Positions 44,401 to 59,400 of a DNA stretch of 64,000 nt are shown piece after piece. The position numbers and the translations under genes were made by a program. The stretch comes from Thereva unica (lineage: Eukaryota > Arthropoda > Insecta > Diptera > Therevidae), in NCBI GenBank assembly GCA_949987705.1, contig OX465283.1:51560953-51624952 (forward strand). The letters run 5' to 3'. The stretch's first letter is position 1, and every line of letters starts with the position of its first letter. The notes beneath the pieces were generated by a model, which was not told the origin of the DNA, made no database searches, and saw only the letters and a program-made list of their open reading frames with translations.

Positions 44401-47400
44401 AATGGTTCGTTTTCTTCGAATTGCCCTTTTTTAAATTTTAATAGACCGAAGAATTACAAGAAGAAAATATGGAAAAAAGAATAATGATAAAATAATAAGA
44501 CTGCTGAAAGATAGAAGACTTACATCAGATATTATAAACAGAAATTATGATATAAAAAAAACTAATTGCTCGTAGAAAATAAACAGAAAACCTTCTTTTA
44601 AACTAATTAACTAAAAAACAATTTAAAATCACAAAATGATTTTAAACCAGTGAATAAATATACGGATTTATTTATCACTTTGTTTTGTGCAGAATAATCG
44701 TTAGGAATTGCATTGGTTGACGAATAGGCCATTAGAAGATGAGGATAACATCTATTATTCAAAAATACACAGCGGTATAGTTCCTAAACAAAACTTCCAA
44801 AATATTAAGTTTATACCAATAAACAAACAGAAAAGGTTATGCAAAATTCATTTCAAGTCAAATTCCACGTACCCACGTTTCCTCTTCATGATCTTCCGTT
44901 AATTATGGTACATTCTCTAACAAATTTCCTTTGTTCTTTAAAAAAAATAGTTACGAGAAACAATTTAAATGACACATTAGCCGTGTTCCTTTTCTACTTT
45001 TAAGTACTCCGGAGTAAAATATTAAAGGAACGCAAAATTTATCGATTTGAGTAAAATCTAACCTAATATTTTTGATTTTATTTCATTTGTATACAAATAA
45101 AAAGTTAGAAGGATTTACTACATAGTAGAAATTAATCCTCAAATTTTTAAAGTAAACGAAAGATAATAGTTTTAGATAATTATTGAATTAAAATTTTATT
45201 TATAGACGTTCTGAGCTTCTTAGTAAATGAAAAATAATTCACAATGGACTCAAAGTGTTGACTCTCCCCTAGTGGATGTTAGCTGCGAAATTACTCTGGT
45301 TATCTACTCCTCTGTGAGACCAGGTGTAGTTCCAAGTAAAAAAGAGTAAAAAATAGCAAAAAAGGAACACGGCAAGAAAACTAATTTAAAAAATGAAGAT
45401 TGACGATCGACTGCTTATACTAACATTTTAAAATCTGAAATTGCAACAAATGTAAACGAAACAAACTAAAATATATTGCCAAATAAACAAGTCGGAGTTC
45501 ATTGAAAAAATTATAGGAACATATTTTTTTTTGAGATAAATTGAACACGCGACGATAGAGTTCGGAATAAGAAGGAACAAGTGTGGATAGATTAAATATC
45601 AACATTTTAACATCGGGATTCATCAAGTATCTTTTATGTGTATTTTTTATTGAATACGGAACATGTAAAAATACTTTTTTTTATATTGTTATGAAGTTAG
45701 TTTTCCCACTTATAACATGTCTATCAAGGCCGTTATTCTCTATTATAACATTCTGATATTGTTGAACGAGACTGACGCAATCGTATTCTCTATTACAATA
45801 TTGGCATCAATTCTACTTGCAAATCTAACAATATTGTCAAATTTTTACTCGAAAGCGGTTTCTTTTTCGTAAACGTAATATTGTAATAGAGGTACATACA
45901 GATCTTAATATTGTAGTTATGTCAATGTTTGTCCAAGCTATGTTAAATCTGATTACAAAATGATTTTATGATTTTATTTTATCATACAAAAAGCACTATA
46001 CCATATGTTTGATAAAATGCTATATTAAAAAGTTCATTGTGGATTTTTAAATACAGCCTTGGGTTAGTATTTAATAAAAGACCTTTATCTAATCTGGGAA
46101 AAATCATTAATTACTATAAATTTAACTATCATTTTTTACGGTAAGATATATGGGATGCGACAGGGTGGGTGGCCCAACCTCCACTGGAAGGATGGCGTAG
46201 ATTAGGACGCCCAGAGCCTCGGGATGCCAAACTGGATGACATCAACTCAAAATCAAAACCGGTGGAGAGAAACGTTGCAAGAGGTCAGGAACGGATCCCG
46301 GTCGTAGAGCCGTCAAAGAAGTAGAAGAAGAACCATCACTATACAGGGGCGCATAGAGCTTCTCATACAACTGTTTCCACCTTTTTCCACCCCCTTAGGG
46401 GTTGAATTTCGAAAAATCCTGAAACATATGTATCATTATTTATGGTGTGGAGAATTTTTACTAAGTTTGAATAAAATCTGTCTAAAGAAAAAATTCCCCA
46501 TACAATCCCAATTCCCCTCTTAGGGAATGAATTTCAAAAAATGGCTTTCTAGTGGACTGTTCACTGTTTCAACCCCTTATAGGTTGAATTTTGAAAAATT
46601 CTGAAAGACGTGTGAAGTTCGAAGAAAATCTGATTAAAGAAAAAAATTTCCCATACAACCTATTCAATCTCATTTCCCCCCTTAAAGGATGAGTTTCGAA
46701 AAGTCGCTACACAGTGAATGCCTACGTTATTATAAGGATGAATTGTTAAAATTTCCGCCCCTTTAGGGCCAGCGGTTTGGATTAACCCAATTTCACTCCC
46801 TTAGGGGACAAATTTCGAAAAATGGCTTCTGAATAGATGTCCACGTCATGTAGGGATGCACTGTCAAATTTCAGCCCTTTAGCTCCAGCGGTTTGGGCTG
46901 TGCGTTGTCTGTCAGTCAATTACTGTTTTATATATAGAAGATTATATTAAACATGACGATATATTGAAAAAACTACTGTATTTTACCGATAACGCCGCTT
47001 CCCAAGCATAAAGAGATGCAAATTAAGGTTTTAATATATTTTTTTATTTGTTTGAACTTCAATATGAAAATTCATCCCCTATTTCAACCCCTTCAAACTT
47101 TTTTTCGCGACAAAAAGTAGCCTATGTCCTTGTCCAAGGTCTAATCTATCTCTCAAATTTCATCAAAACCACCGGTTCAGCGTTATAATATTTCTAAGGA
47201 TTGTTGTGATATAACCTCATAGGCAGAGAAAGAATAAACAAATATCGTACCCTTTGTAATAGTATAACAGAAGCTGCTTGTTGATATATGTCAATAAAGG
47301 GCCTTTTCGTAAATGCATACGTATGCTTTGCAACGAAACAACGAGTTCGTAAACACAGATGATCCAAAGTCATTCGTTCGGAAACGTCCAAGATTCAAGT

Positions 47401-50400
47401 TTGTTGCGCAATTGTCAAAGCAACAGTGCAGCTATTTTCAAATGTATACTTTTGAGTAGTAAATGGATGAAAATTTTCCTTACTAAATACTCATATACAA
47501 ATATTGGCTTTAGTAGCTGTTTTTAATATTTATTTTTTAGTACTTTCCGTTATTTTAAATAAATTCAATATTAACAGGTTTTGAAATATTTTTTTTCTCA
47601 CCCTTTTACTCCTTTATCCTCCTTCTTTCAATGTACATAAAACAAAATTACACGAAATTTTTCCTTTCATTTTCACTCCTATTAAAAATTTTGCGTTTAG
47701 GAACGCATTGATTGTTGCTCAGTTGCTTTGACGTTTACGAAAAGGCCCAAACTTTTAAACATTTAAGGTTCAGGTACAAATCTTTATACATACTATATTC
47801 GAATCCCGTATTCTAGAAATAAAAACTCTTACTACTCTGTATTATAGAAATTATTATTCTATTCCACAAAAACGATGCTTTATTACTACGTTGCAACCAA
47901 AATAGGTTTCCATTCTGCTTTCCAACTTGAAAATATTTTACCCGGTTAAGTTGGCAATCAGCAGTATACGAATATTTTTACATTATAATTTAGAGTAGAT
48001 ATAAAAAATATATATTTAGCGTATCACTAATGATTTTAAGTTTACTCACACTTTGCGAACTTCTAGTTAACGGCATATGTAAAATAGTTCCTCCTATTTT
48101 AGTTGCAAACGCATTAATTAAGCGATTAGTCTGACTATGCTAAATATATTAAAAATATGATTAATTGTAGATTTAAAAAATAGTAAATGAGAGAAAAAAC
48201 CAAAAGGAATTTGCTTAAATTGGAACAACAAATAATAATATGATAAATCTCAAAGAAAAATTCTAAATTGCCAAATGCCAATAAAAAATATAATATATTT
48301 CAATTTATTAATCATATCATAGATCATTAACTACTTATCAAGTTTCCTCTGCATTCATTGAACCATAATAAATACACTTGTAGTAAATAACTCAATAAGA
48401 AAGGCGTTTGTAAAATTGGGGTAAAGGACATTAATGTAAGAATCATGTGAAGTGAATAATTTTTACTAAAGGTTCTTGTTTTTATTGAGTATGATGTAGC
48501 AAAACTAAAAGTATCTAAAGGCGATCTAATATAAAACGAATAAGGAAAAGTATCAAATTCAGTTCAAATATCAGAATACAAATCCTATTTTCAATTTCGT
48601 AATATTTTATTGTAAAGGGCAACAGAAGAATGTAAAAAAAGCAGCTAATGCGATCCAATATTTATATTCGATTGTTACTACATCCGCTTTACGATACTAA
48701 AATCAAAATAGGTATAGATCTAGTATCAAAGTTTTCCTAACCCCAAAGAATTAAGGCCGATTCACACTGCCGCGTTCGCGAATGCGATTGTGTTTCAAGT
48801 GCGATCACGATCAATAGCAACAAGGCAGTTTAAATTAGGAGTGCACATCGAGAACGCAAACCGCTAGCGTTAATCAATTCCTGTCGCTTTTAATCGCATA
48901 TCGTGAGTTGGAAAATCATAAGCTACGATCCATTGCACGATTTTTTCTACTTGCAAGTACTTGCGAGTACATCTTGCAAGTACTTGCGAGTAAAATACAA
49001 CCTCAAAGTAATTGTTTATTTTAACAGAGAAAATCAATATGTGTACTTTTAGAGTTTGTTTTTAATTAAAAGTGGTATAAATTAATACATATATTTTAAA
49101 CAACAAAATATGGAAACGAATTTATGTATTTTTGTATATTTTCCTTATAAAATAACTTTTTAAACACACAAACTTAAACCTTCAAAAATGAAAAGCTATC
49201 TATAGTTGAGTAGTTTAAAATTTGAAAAACCGGGTGGAAATTTTATGTGTAACTACCTATAAACAAGCAGTTTTGAGTACTTTACCAGTCTCAATGGATC
49301 GCAGCTACTGAAACAACATGGATACGATCGAAATTTTTATTGAAATTTTGAAAATTTATCCGATTCTATTTGATTTATCACACGCTGAATATGAGACTGT
49401 TAAAAAAAGATAAAATATGGGACGAAATTAGCAAAAAATTATTTTAAAAATAATTTAATTACAATCAAGTACGATTCTTATTCATCTTCGCAAAGCGCTA
49501 GTAATAGCAACGACTCTTCTTATTACCAAGAACACACGTTGTGTTACTTCGCTCTTGCAGAGAACTGATTTAATAATTTCTATTCCGTGATTGCATCTTG
49601 TCAGTTTGAAAGTCCTTGATCGCAATTGCCATCGTAATAGAAACAAACGCAATCGCATACTATACGCTTATAACCTTCCAGATATGTATAGTTAGCGAAT
49701 TCAAAAAACTACAACTCTGGTTTCTTTTAAATAATTCATAGGATTATAGAAGCAAACTGCTTAAGATTCACCGATCAAGCTACTTTAGAAACAATTGTTA
49801 GCAATATTCAAAATTACATAAACATATTTGCATATGTACAAATAAATACTAAAGCAAATAATTTTGAATAATGTACAGTTTGGTTCAGAATCCTAAAAAG
49901 TTATCAAGCTTTGATAAAATTTGTTAATAAGATAATAAATTTCAAGTGATCTGTAGAAACATAAAATTGCCTTTTCTGACTCTACGATAGTCACTAGGGT
50001 AATTAAGTACTAAATGTTACTAATAATAACAATAAGTTAATTGATCATTTTCCACCTTGACTTTCCATGCTACACGACAAACAAATTCGACCAAATCATC
50101 AAACTAATGTAAATCTGTGAAAATAAATATTGGAAAATAAAAAAAACAAAAATAACAAAATTTGGCCCATTTACAACCCAGACTAAGAGTGGAAAATTAA
50201 CTCCAAGGCAGAAACGCGACGACGTGTGAGACAAATTTTGCATGATGATTGCAACCTGGAATTTAGGAAAAGAGCCAAGCAACCACCGCTTTCTGACAAA
50301 CATAAAGTGGCACATCTTACCTTTGCCAGGAAACACATGTCTTGGACAGAGGAGTAGCGCAAAGTCCTTTCCCCGAAGAGAAAAAAATCAATTTAGACGG

Positions 50401-53400
50401 TTCAGATGGATTTCAGTTCTATTGGCAAGACAAACGTTTAAGAGAGGAAACAAGGATGAGCCGTAACTTCGGCGGTGGAAGTGTCATGATCTAGGATTTG
50501 TGTGGTCAGGACTTCGAATTAATAATAAAAAACTATATTATATAAAAATGTAGACAACTTGTTTTTGTGAAACAGATAAATTTTGAGACAAAAAAAAAAC
50601 AAAATTTGATAGATTCATAACAACATCTTATTAGATATATTTCATAAAATAAAATCCACTGAATTTCGGCCCAATACTGAGGATGGAACTTTAATACGAT
50701 CTAGTTTTGCTTTGATAGTGAGCAATAAGCAGTCAATACCTCATTAATACATGAATTTTCCGAGAAAATATTGAAAATCTCCACTTAGGATCGATGTTGT
50801 CAAACTAATATGTGCTATGTGCACTTTTTGGAGATTTCGAAATTTTGGCCATTATGTCTAGTTTATTAAGCAAATATTCGTATAAAAAGACTTTTATGTG
50901 ACTGTAAACATTATACGATGATCTGTGGTCCCTAAAAAATGTGCTATGCACGAGAGATGTTACAGGATGTTACAGTTGAAGGTTTTTTTTTTCTATATCT
51001 CACATATATCTATATCTTTATTGGGTTGACAACGACGATATTACAGGCTTATTTTGAATTCTTATTATCCCTAATCGTAATCGAATTACCTCTATTTCAA
51101 ATCTAGTTTTGCGGGCCTGTCCGTCCGTAGCTTCAACATATTTAATCCACAAATGTATCAAATTTATTGAGTAGTTTAATAGATAACATTAAAAACGGAA
51201 TGTACAAAATAAACTACGTATATTCAAAAAAAGTCGTTAGATTTGCATTTTAAAAGTTTATGTAATTAACCAATATCATATCTGGTTCAATTCTCATGGA
51301 AATTCAGCCATGAGAGTTGACCCAGAGTTCAACCCGAGTTATACGTCATGGAAACTGACACAGTTAAGAGTTTTCGTTAAAGATTTTCAACTCTGCTCAA
51401 CTCAACGAAGATAAGTAGGTTAAACTAGTTGACGCACACAACTAAAAACGGCACCAACGCAAAGGTACGAAAAGTGCAAATGTCGCACCTCGCTTGGACG
51501 TCAGAAGAAACTTTATATTTAATAAATACTTTTAAAGAAAAATCTATAATAAAATTAATTTATACACAGACTGAAAACTCAGAAATGGAAAGGCATCGAG
51601 TTAAGTCGTTGAGTTGAAGTGTCATTTCAACTCAACCTCTACTCAACTCAACTCGCATGGAAATTCGGTATATGTTTGGCTAGATTTTATAAAGTAAGTA
51701 AAGCACGAGTCTTAAAGTAGTTATTTTTTCATTATTCTTGTCGAATCTCCTTTCCGCATCACAAAGTATTAGCTAAAAATACATGATAAAATTAGGATTC
51801 CTTTACAACACTAACTAGCCAAAGAAATAAAAATAAATCAATTTGCATATGTTTATTAAATTTAACAAGAAAAATGCAAACCAGTGATTATTTGCACATT
51901 TAAAGTGCATGGTTGTTCTGTTAAAAAATGAAGTACTCATTAACGATAATTTTGAAATAATTAATAATAACTTGAATATTTACTGATAAGCACCATTATC
52001 ATTGCGAATTTTTTTACAGATTAACAGTTAAGCGAAATGTTTTTAATGTTTTTTTTTAAACAAAATCTGATTTAATAAGACCCCCCTTTATTTTGGCGAT
52101 AATTTTATAACCAAATAAAGGACCTGTTAGCTTATTCTCATCTGATATCACAATAGAAAAATGAATTAAAATATTAAATAAATAAAATAAATGCTGATAA
52201 CAACAATATTTCTTTCGGATATTCAAAAAGTTACGAACATGATGTGAATGATAACGAACCTGTTGAAGACTATTATTGAAGCAATTAAATGTACTAAGGC
52301 AATCGTGGAATGAAAGACCTATAATTTTTACACCAATGAAGGCTTTGTATAAAAATCTCGAATAATTTTTTTTAGATCAGTGCAGAGCTCTTCTATCAGC
52401 CACAAAAAAACTCAAGTTAAACTCAAATTATACCCATTGCGCTTGCAACCTAAGAAATTGAAGCGACTACGTACTCTGAATATGGCTAGTTCTACTAACA
52501 AGGGAATCAAATTGAATCATTTTTACACATCATGGTTTTATATATTGAAGATTAATGATAGTATTCTAGGTTTGAATGGGTCAGTCAAAATAGCATTTTT
52601 CAGTTTTCGGATGACAGGGAAGTGCGCAAAGACACTGAAAAGTGACGAGGTTTTTTTCTTTAAGCGGAAGCTACATAGCACAAGTCTTTCGTTCTCCGTG
52701 CTCCGTGTTATGCTTCCTGTCAAAGTTGATTGCAATGTTTTAATACTACTTTTAATAAACAAAAAAAGAACGGAATCATAAAAACACGGAAGCGGAGAAG
52801 ATAAACAAATTTCAACTCCTGAACGGATTGACGGAAACCTTCCCTCACTAGAATTCGTAAAAGCACTCACTTGTCAATAAAATCAAGAATGCCATGGAAA
52901 CACGAAAAGACGGAGAGACAGAAAACGGATAATTGTGGCTAAAATAAAAATAAGTATCGGAACACGGAAAGATGCAGACACGGAAAATAGATCGACGGAA
53001 CTGGTAACACGTGTGACATGTGGCCCACGCTTTAAAGAAAAGATATTTTTCGATCAACATTATAGTAAGTATTTTATTTACAGTGGTGGCCATGAAAATA
53101 GACCCAGTACTAGATGCAATGGTGGCGTTAATTTTCGTCCATATCTTGCAACGTACTTCTTTTGCAATCTATTCGATGTCGATGGCCGCAATTATGTTAA
53201 AAGGCCACCAGGCAAAGATTTTCTTAAACTGTACACAAAAAAGATTGTAGAATATGGCGTGCTTTCAGTAATGCATACTTGCATACGCAAAATGCGCAAG
53301 TTGAACTCACATCCACTTGCGGAAAAATGATTTGTACATGCATGCAAGTATGCATTAGTGAACTTGTTTCGCCACAGTTAAATGTGGTGCTGATTAATTG

Positions 53401-56400
53401 TCATTTTTTATGTTCTTTTAATATATTTACGGTATATTTATTTTGTCAACCAATACAATTTATGTTGTATTTATTTATTTTTGCTTTTTTATGTTGTCAA
53501 CCATTTGACATCAAAGTGCCTTCTCTTCTTTTTTGAAACTTGTTCGCAGGGCTATCGAAAAACTTGTAAAGCTTGTGCAAACACATGCTTGCTTTAATGA
53601 GCCTAATGCAAAAGCAAATTTGCACATTACTGAAAGCACCAATGATGGAGGAAATATAAGAATTTGAGGATCGTTTTCCTGGTATGGAGTCGGACCAATT
53701 TATTGGATCACCACGAATATGTAAATATACTAGAAAATATTATGCTCCCATTTGCAGAGGATATATGCCACTAAAATGTACATTGCAACAAGACAATGAT
53801 CCCAAGCATAGGTTTCGGAAGGCTAGACAATTTTTCGCAGATCAGGAATTGTCTCTTTTACCGTGGCCTTCTGAATCGCCCGACGTCAAGCCAATTGAGA
53901 ATTTATGGCAACAACTAAAATCTGCTGTTGGAAATACTGCAATGAAGCACAGTTGTGGGACGTAGTTCGACAAGAATGAGCCCGTTTGTGCGGTTTACGA
54001 TTGCGCGATTTCGAAACGAAATTGATTTGTAAAAAACGGAATGCTATAGCAAATCGCTTTGAGGACCCCATAACGACTTGAATCAGTTTTTGGCAAGCGA
54101 TGTTCGACTTGTAAACTAGTCATTAAAGCGACGAGTGGAGAAAATGTTTGCAGACTAAATGTGTAGATTTCACAAAAATAACATGATATAATTTATTGAA
54201 GTAGTTGGTAGATTTGTTCAAGGGCATGTAAACGAGATGGCGCATGACTTGTAAATATTACAAGGAAATAGCTAGAAATATAATATGCAATAGGTGGATT
54301 TATACATTTTAATGAGCAAGTACTCAAGTCTTATATATTAGGTCTGCTCCAGTGCTTTTCCTGCAAAAACTTCTTGGGCAAAAACTTACTTGAATGGTGG
54401 GGATAATTTTGCCAAAAATCGAGAAAGTAAAGAACGCTTTTTGGGCAATTTCTTGTAAATCAAAATGTTTGTATATGTGTATGCCTTTTATTTTAGGGTC
54501 CTTCCGGCTAATTCCTGAACAAGGGGAAGCAAAAATTTCCCTGCATGAGAAAGTAAAGAAACGCAAATTGGGCATGTTCGGGTGAATTCTTGCTACCGTG
54601 GGATCCCACATTCAAGTTCTGGAACAGAGCTATTATGTTTGTTAGGGAATTGCAGCAGGCAAGGAAGAAAACGATAACGAGTTTTTTTTTGTAAAAGTAA
54701 AGAACCATTTGACCATTATTCGTTGGTAATTTAAGAGTATTTTTTACATTTTGTCTAACATCATGAACCTAATCCCATAATTGGGGGGTGCCACACGGGA
54801 GACTAAGACGAAGAAATGCAAGAGGAAAATAGCCTATATTCCCCTTTCTTTTCTTCGTTTCTCTCCCATAAAACTGGTTTCACTAGTGAGTCTTATAGGG
54901 GGTTCACACTGACACTCAAAACATGTTTTATGAACCAGTCGTTTTGAAAAGCTCAAAAGCGTTCACACTGAATTCGACGTGTTTTAAAATGTTTTCAAGT
55001 GTCAGTTTTATCAAAAAATTCAAAAATGACATGCGCACTACAGCTGAGCGAGAATTCAGCATTGTCAGCAAGTGTTTTGTACGCGTTTTATTTTAAAACA
55101 CGTCAAAGCCAACTAGTTTTGAAAAGCTCGCTCTATATAAAATACATGGGTAAAACACATGTTTTACCCTGTTTTGAGCCGAAACTTGAAGAGCTTTCTA
55201 AAACATGTTTTGGGCGTCAATGTGAACCCCAAGTCTTCTGTGTAGCACCCCCCATTCAGACAAAACGCGGTTTCGGTTGCGCATTGTTTTTGTAGATAGT
55301 ATCTACCGCGCAGTTGAAAGGATTCCTGTATTAATTCATAAATGTTTTGAAATATTTTAGATATAAGTATATCCTGGCTCTATTTTAATGACCACAGAGA
55401 GGAATAGGGGGAATAACATTTAGCATAACATGCACGTGCCGCAACTATTTTGGCCACTTGTAACTATCCTATTAGAGAGCATAGGCTAATATGATCGGGC
55501 TATTTCCATCCAAGTAAGCTCCATATTTTAGAGTATTAGAGGTGGATTTACTTTGGAGTCGCATTTTGCAAATCTTTCGCTGTGGGGGTAGAGCGGCTCT
55601 ATAAGTGCACTATATAACGAGCGGTGTGCCGGAATGTGACTCCGAGGCGGGTCAACCTCGAGTGTTTTGAAGTGTAGAGTTGCGCCGCTTTTGCAGTGAA
55701 CGACAAATTCGTTGCGAGAGGCCAAGACCGGATTCCGGTTCTAGATCCTTTATAGAATAGTAGAAGTGTGTTTTCCTACCGAACGATTTCCGAAGTTGCA
55801 GTGACTCAAACATGTGTTGCAATGGTACCTGTGCTGAAATTACGTTTCAGTCGAATTACTACTTTCATCATATGGGCCTAAACTGAACTGAGCACTTCCA
55901 CTCTAGGCCTCTAGGCTGAAGGTCGCAATTCGCATGAAATGTCACTTTCTTCAACTCAAACGACTTGTCACGAATCATGACTCGACTTTCAGCACAGAGG
56001 CTAATGTTTTGGAAATTATTGCTTTTCTAACAATTACTCAAATTGTTTGTCCTAAACTTGATCGTCGACTTTTCTCGTTGGTTTGCACAATACTTTACAA
56101 AAACCAATTCAGAAATGCTTGTAATCGTTTATGTAGATACAGGAATGTGATACAAAAGAGAATCCATAAGACTGATTTATTTTATTACAAAAATATTATC
56201 TACCAATGATCCGCATAATTAAAGCAAACACGTACAGTTAATTCAAATTTAAGTTACTACCAAAGATAACTCAGAAAGATACGACACTGTAATCCTTTCT
56301 GTGCGAAGAAAAAGGAAAGTAAAAATCTATGATCTTCTGTCTATTCATATACACGCTCCGGAATGGAGAGATGGCGGAGCAACGGCAAACTACACAAACA

Positions 56401-59400
56401 CATGCAGAGCTGGAAGTACAAGAAGATGGTACATGAATTCACACAAGCAAAATAAAAGTCCAGACGGCACAAAAAATTGCGGAGAAGAGAAATCAGTGCG
56501 TCTCTTTCGCACTTCGTGAAATAACATTTATTTATTTACCCTTTCTTTCTTCGATTTTTTTTTTGTTTTTAAATTGAATTTTGTCTCGCTTGCACCTTGT
56601 CGATTGATATATTCACTCGCAAGGGAGCTTATGGGAAATTTTGAGAGTGTCGTATCTTTGTGGGTAATCTTTGTTACTACGCTGACTTTACTTTTCAATC
56701 CCAAAAGTGGCAACGTCGCATGCTATTCAGTTTCTAGCTGATTTTAACGAAGTTTTGGCTGACAGCCAGGTAATACAAAATTCGTGTGTCCTCTGTTAAT
56801 TGAAGAAAATCTTGGCAAAAAAAATGAAACTTTTTTTTTATGTGAAAGATTAGTCTCAGGAAAGACCCTTTATACTGCTGACAATCTATTTTCTTCTTAT
56901 AGAGTGCAATGTCGAACAGCAGCTCTAGTCGGGGAGGAAGGAACTGCCACCTGGAAGCCTATTGTAGATATCGTCAATTTGACGACTTTGAGTCGATGTT
57001 AAAATTTATTTCTGCGAAAGTCGATTTTTGTCGAAATTAGTCGATAAAAGCATTAATATGAGTCGATCACACAAATATCAAATCGACGTCAAAAATTTAA
57101 ATTTACTTTACAGCTTTTCTTGCAAACAAAAATATATGCTTTATTTTACCTTAAGGCTCCTTAAGTAAACTCTGCTTGTTAAACTTCTGTATGTGGACTT
57201 AAATTCTGGATTTTTGTTGCCCTATAGTGAAATGGTAATTTTGGCTATTTGGAGGTAGTTTTGAGCTATAAATACTTGTTTCATATAACCGATTTTGAAT
57301 TCCCAGTAAGAAACAGTTGTAAACATTTCGTCCTTGTGCTGAAAGTCGAGTCGCCCCGACACGACAAGTCGTTTGAGTTGAAGAAATTGACTCTGAAGTG
57401 AATTACGACTTTCAGCACAGGGGCCTAAACTGAGCTTCTACACGTATTCGACTGAAAAGTCACTTTCTACAACTCAAACGACTTGCCCGGAAGCACGACT
57501 CGACTTTCAGCACAGGGACCTTTATTTAAACTTAACATTAAGAACATAACTTGAAAAATATTGAACATACGACAAGAACCCACCAAAATTCCTCGATTTG
57601 TAGAACTACCCATATACAGCTATATTCAAGAACTAACAAATTCTCTCCGGAAAACAAAAATTAACTTTTGCCAATATTTTTAAAATTTGTCAAGTTTTCA
57701 TATTTTAAAAGAATACACAATCCAGAATGCGAGCTTCGTGAAACTCATTTAAAAGTTTTGGAATTTTTCATCAATAAATTTAAAAAATAAAATCAAGAAC
57801 TGTCCATCTTGCAGACAACAACTAGGCAAAAACAGAAACCAACAGCCATAGTAATCGAAGTAATTACACCTTCACGAGATAAGTTGTACAAATTGAATTC
57901 TTTTTCAATTGTTTAATCAAGAGTCGAAATAATTTCAAAATATTAAACAGAAATTAAATAATAATAATAAGAAAAAACTGATTTCACACTTCTAAAACCC
58001 CGTCCTACCTGTTCCTTAGCATTTTCTTCGGTGGCTTGTTTTTCAGTTTCTCCTGATCTGGCAACTTGTAGGGATTCTGCCGAATAAATAGAAAAATTTG
58101 GGCAATCTGCATCATCATCGTCGTCTCCGTAATCACCAGCTAGACGAAATAAATTTTGATTCCAAGGCGGTGGTGCTAATGGTGGAATAATTTCGCTTGA
58201 TTCAGATGACGGTGGTGGTGGTGGCGGTGGTAGTACTGAAAAATCTATATTCTGTGGTCCATAAACTGGCGCTGAATTACTTTGAGCACTACTGGCTTCA
58301 TTGCTGGTGAAATTAGTACCCTCAGTAATATTGCTAACATTTATTTCATCAAATGCTGGTGGTGGATTTAATGGTTCAATATTAAATTGATTGGGATCGG
58401 TGAAAAGTGGTGTGGTTGTTCTTCGACCATTTCTTTGATTTCTTTGTCTATCCCGGAAATTTGGATTTCTATTGGGCCCGGTTAGACTAAACTGTAAAGG
58501 GCCTGCGTTATCATTTCTTCGAAATGGAAAATTAAAACCAATGCTCCCAGTCGAATTTCGAAAATTACTATTCGAAAAATTCGATGTGCTACCACCACCG
58601 CTCGAGTTTCTGTAGTTATCATTTTGATTATTGTATCTATTACCTTGATTATTATTTGTATTGGAAAAGTTTGGGTTATTTCCCCTAGGATATAGAGGAG
58701 CTTGTGTAACTTCACCGGCATTATTATTGTTAGATTTGTTTTTATCATCTTTACCGGAGTCTTTTGAAGTAGGCTTAACCTTATCGAAACTTAAAGTTCC
58801 ATCTTCTCTGATTTCTACAGATTCTAACTGATTACGTCTCGTAGTATTGTGCCACATTTCTTGAAGATCTAAAATACTAGATAGTACATCAGAAGATCCA
58901 GTTTGTGATACAGTCGGTTCTGGTATTGTTAATTGACCTTTTCGTCTATGGAGCGAACCAATATTCCGAAAGCGAACAGCAGTTTGTATTGCAGTACCAC
59001 CGCCATCTGCCACAGGAGTATTGTCTTCATCTGAGAAGTATTCCAAATCATTTGGATTGCCGAAAAGTGACAGCGATCGAGATGGTATAACAGCAAATCT
59101 ACTTCTTGTCATACCAAATTCATTTACGCAATTCGTGATATCTGCATCATTTCGTCTTGATGATGCGAATGTTTTTTTACAACGTCGTTTTGCCTTACGT
59201 TTCTTCACATATTTCTTTGATGTTTTTATTTCAAACTTCTCATCGAAATTGTTAACATCGTATTCTACGACATATGTACGTCGCCTACGATTTTTTCTAC
59301 GTCTTCTGCTTTTTCGTTTCCTTTGTGTATTGTTAACATTACGCGCTCGCTGAACAGATGATGTACTTGGAATTGGTTGTTCTTCAATTTGTTGAGAACT

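Larger units (their letters stand above)
43520..58008 (-). other. PHRF1: PHRF1 intron 2, 14.5 kb, with transposon insertions
   Basis: The donor is CAG|GTAGGA after exon 2 and the acceptor AG precedes GAAGACGAT of exon 3. Phase is 0 on both sides and no stop arises at the junction. The intron holds several MITEs, two Tc1-type remnants, LINE tails, a SINE fragment and a SANT-like repeat. Confidence 0.85.

Noticed and set aside
52380..52870. Overlapping 110- and 133-codon frames on opposite strands
   Set aside because: No motif, no splice context and no similarity to known families by eye. Probably chance.
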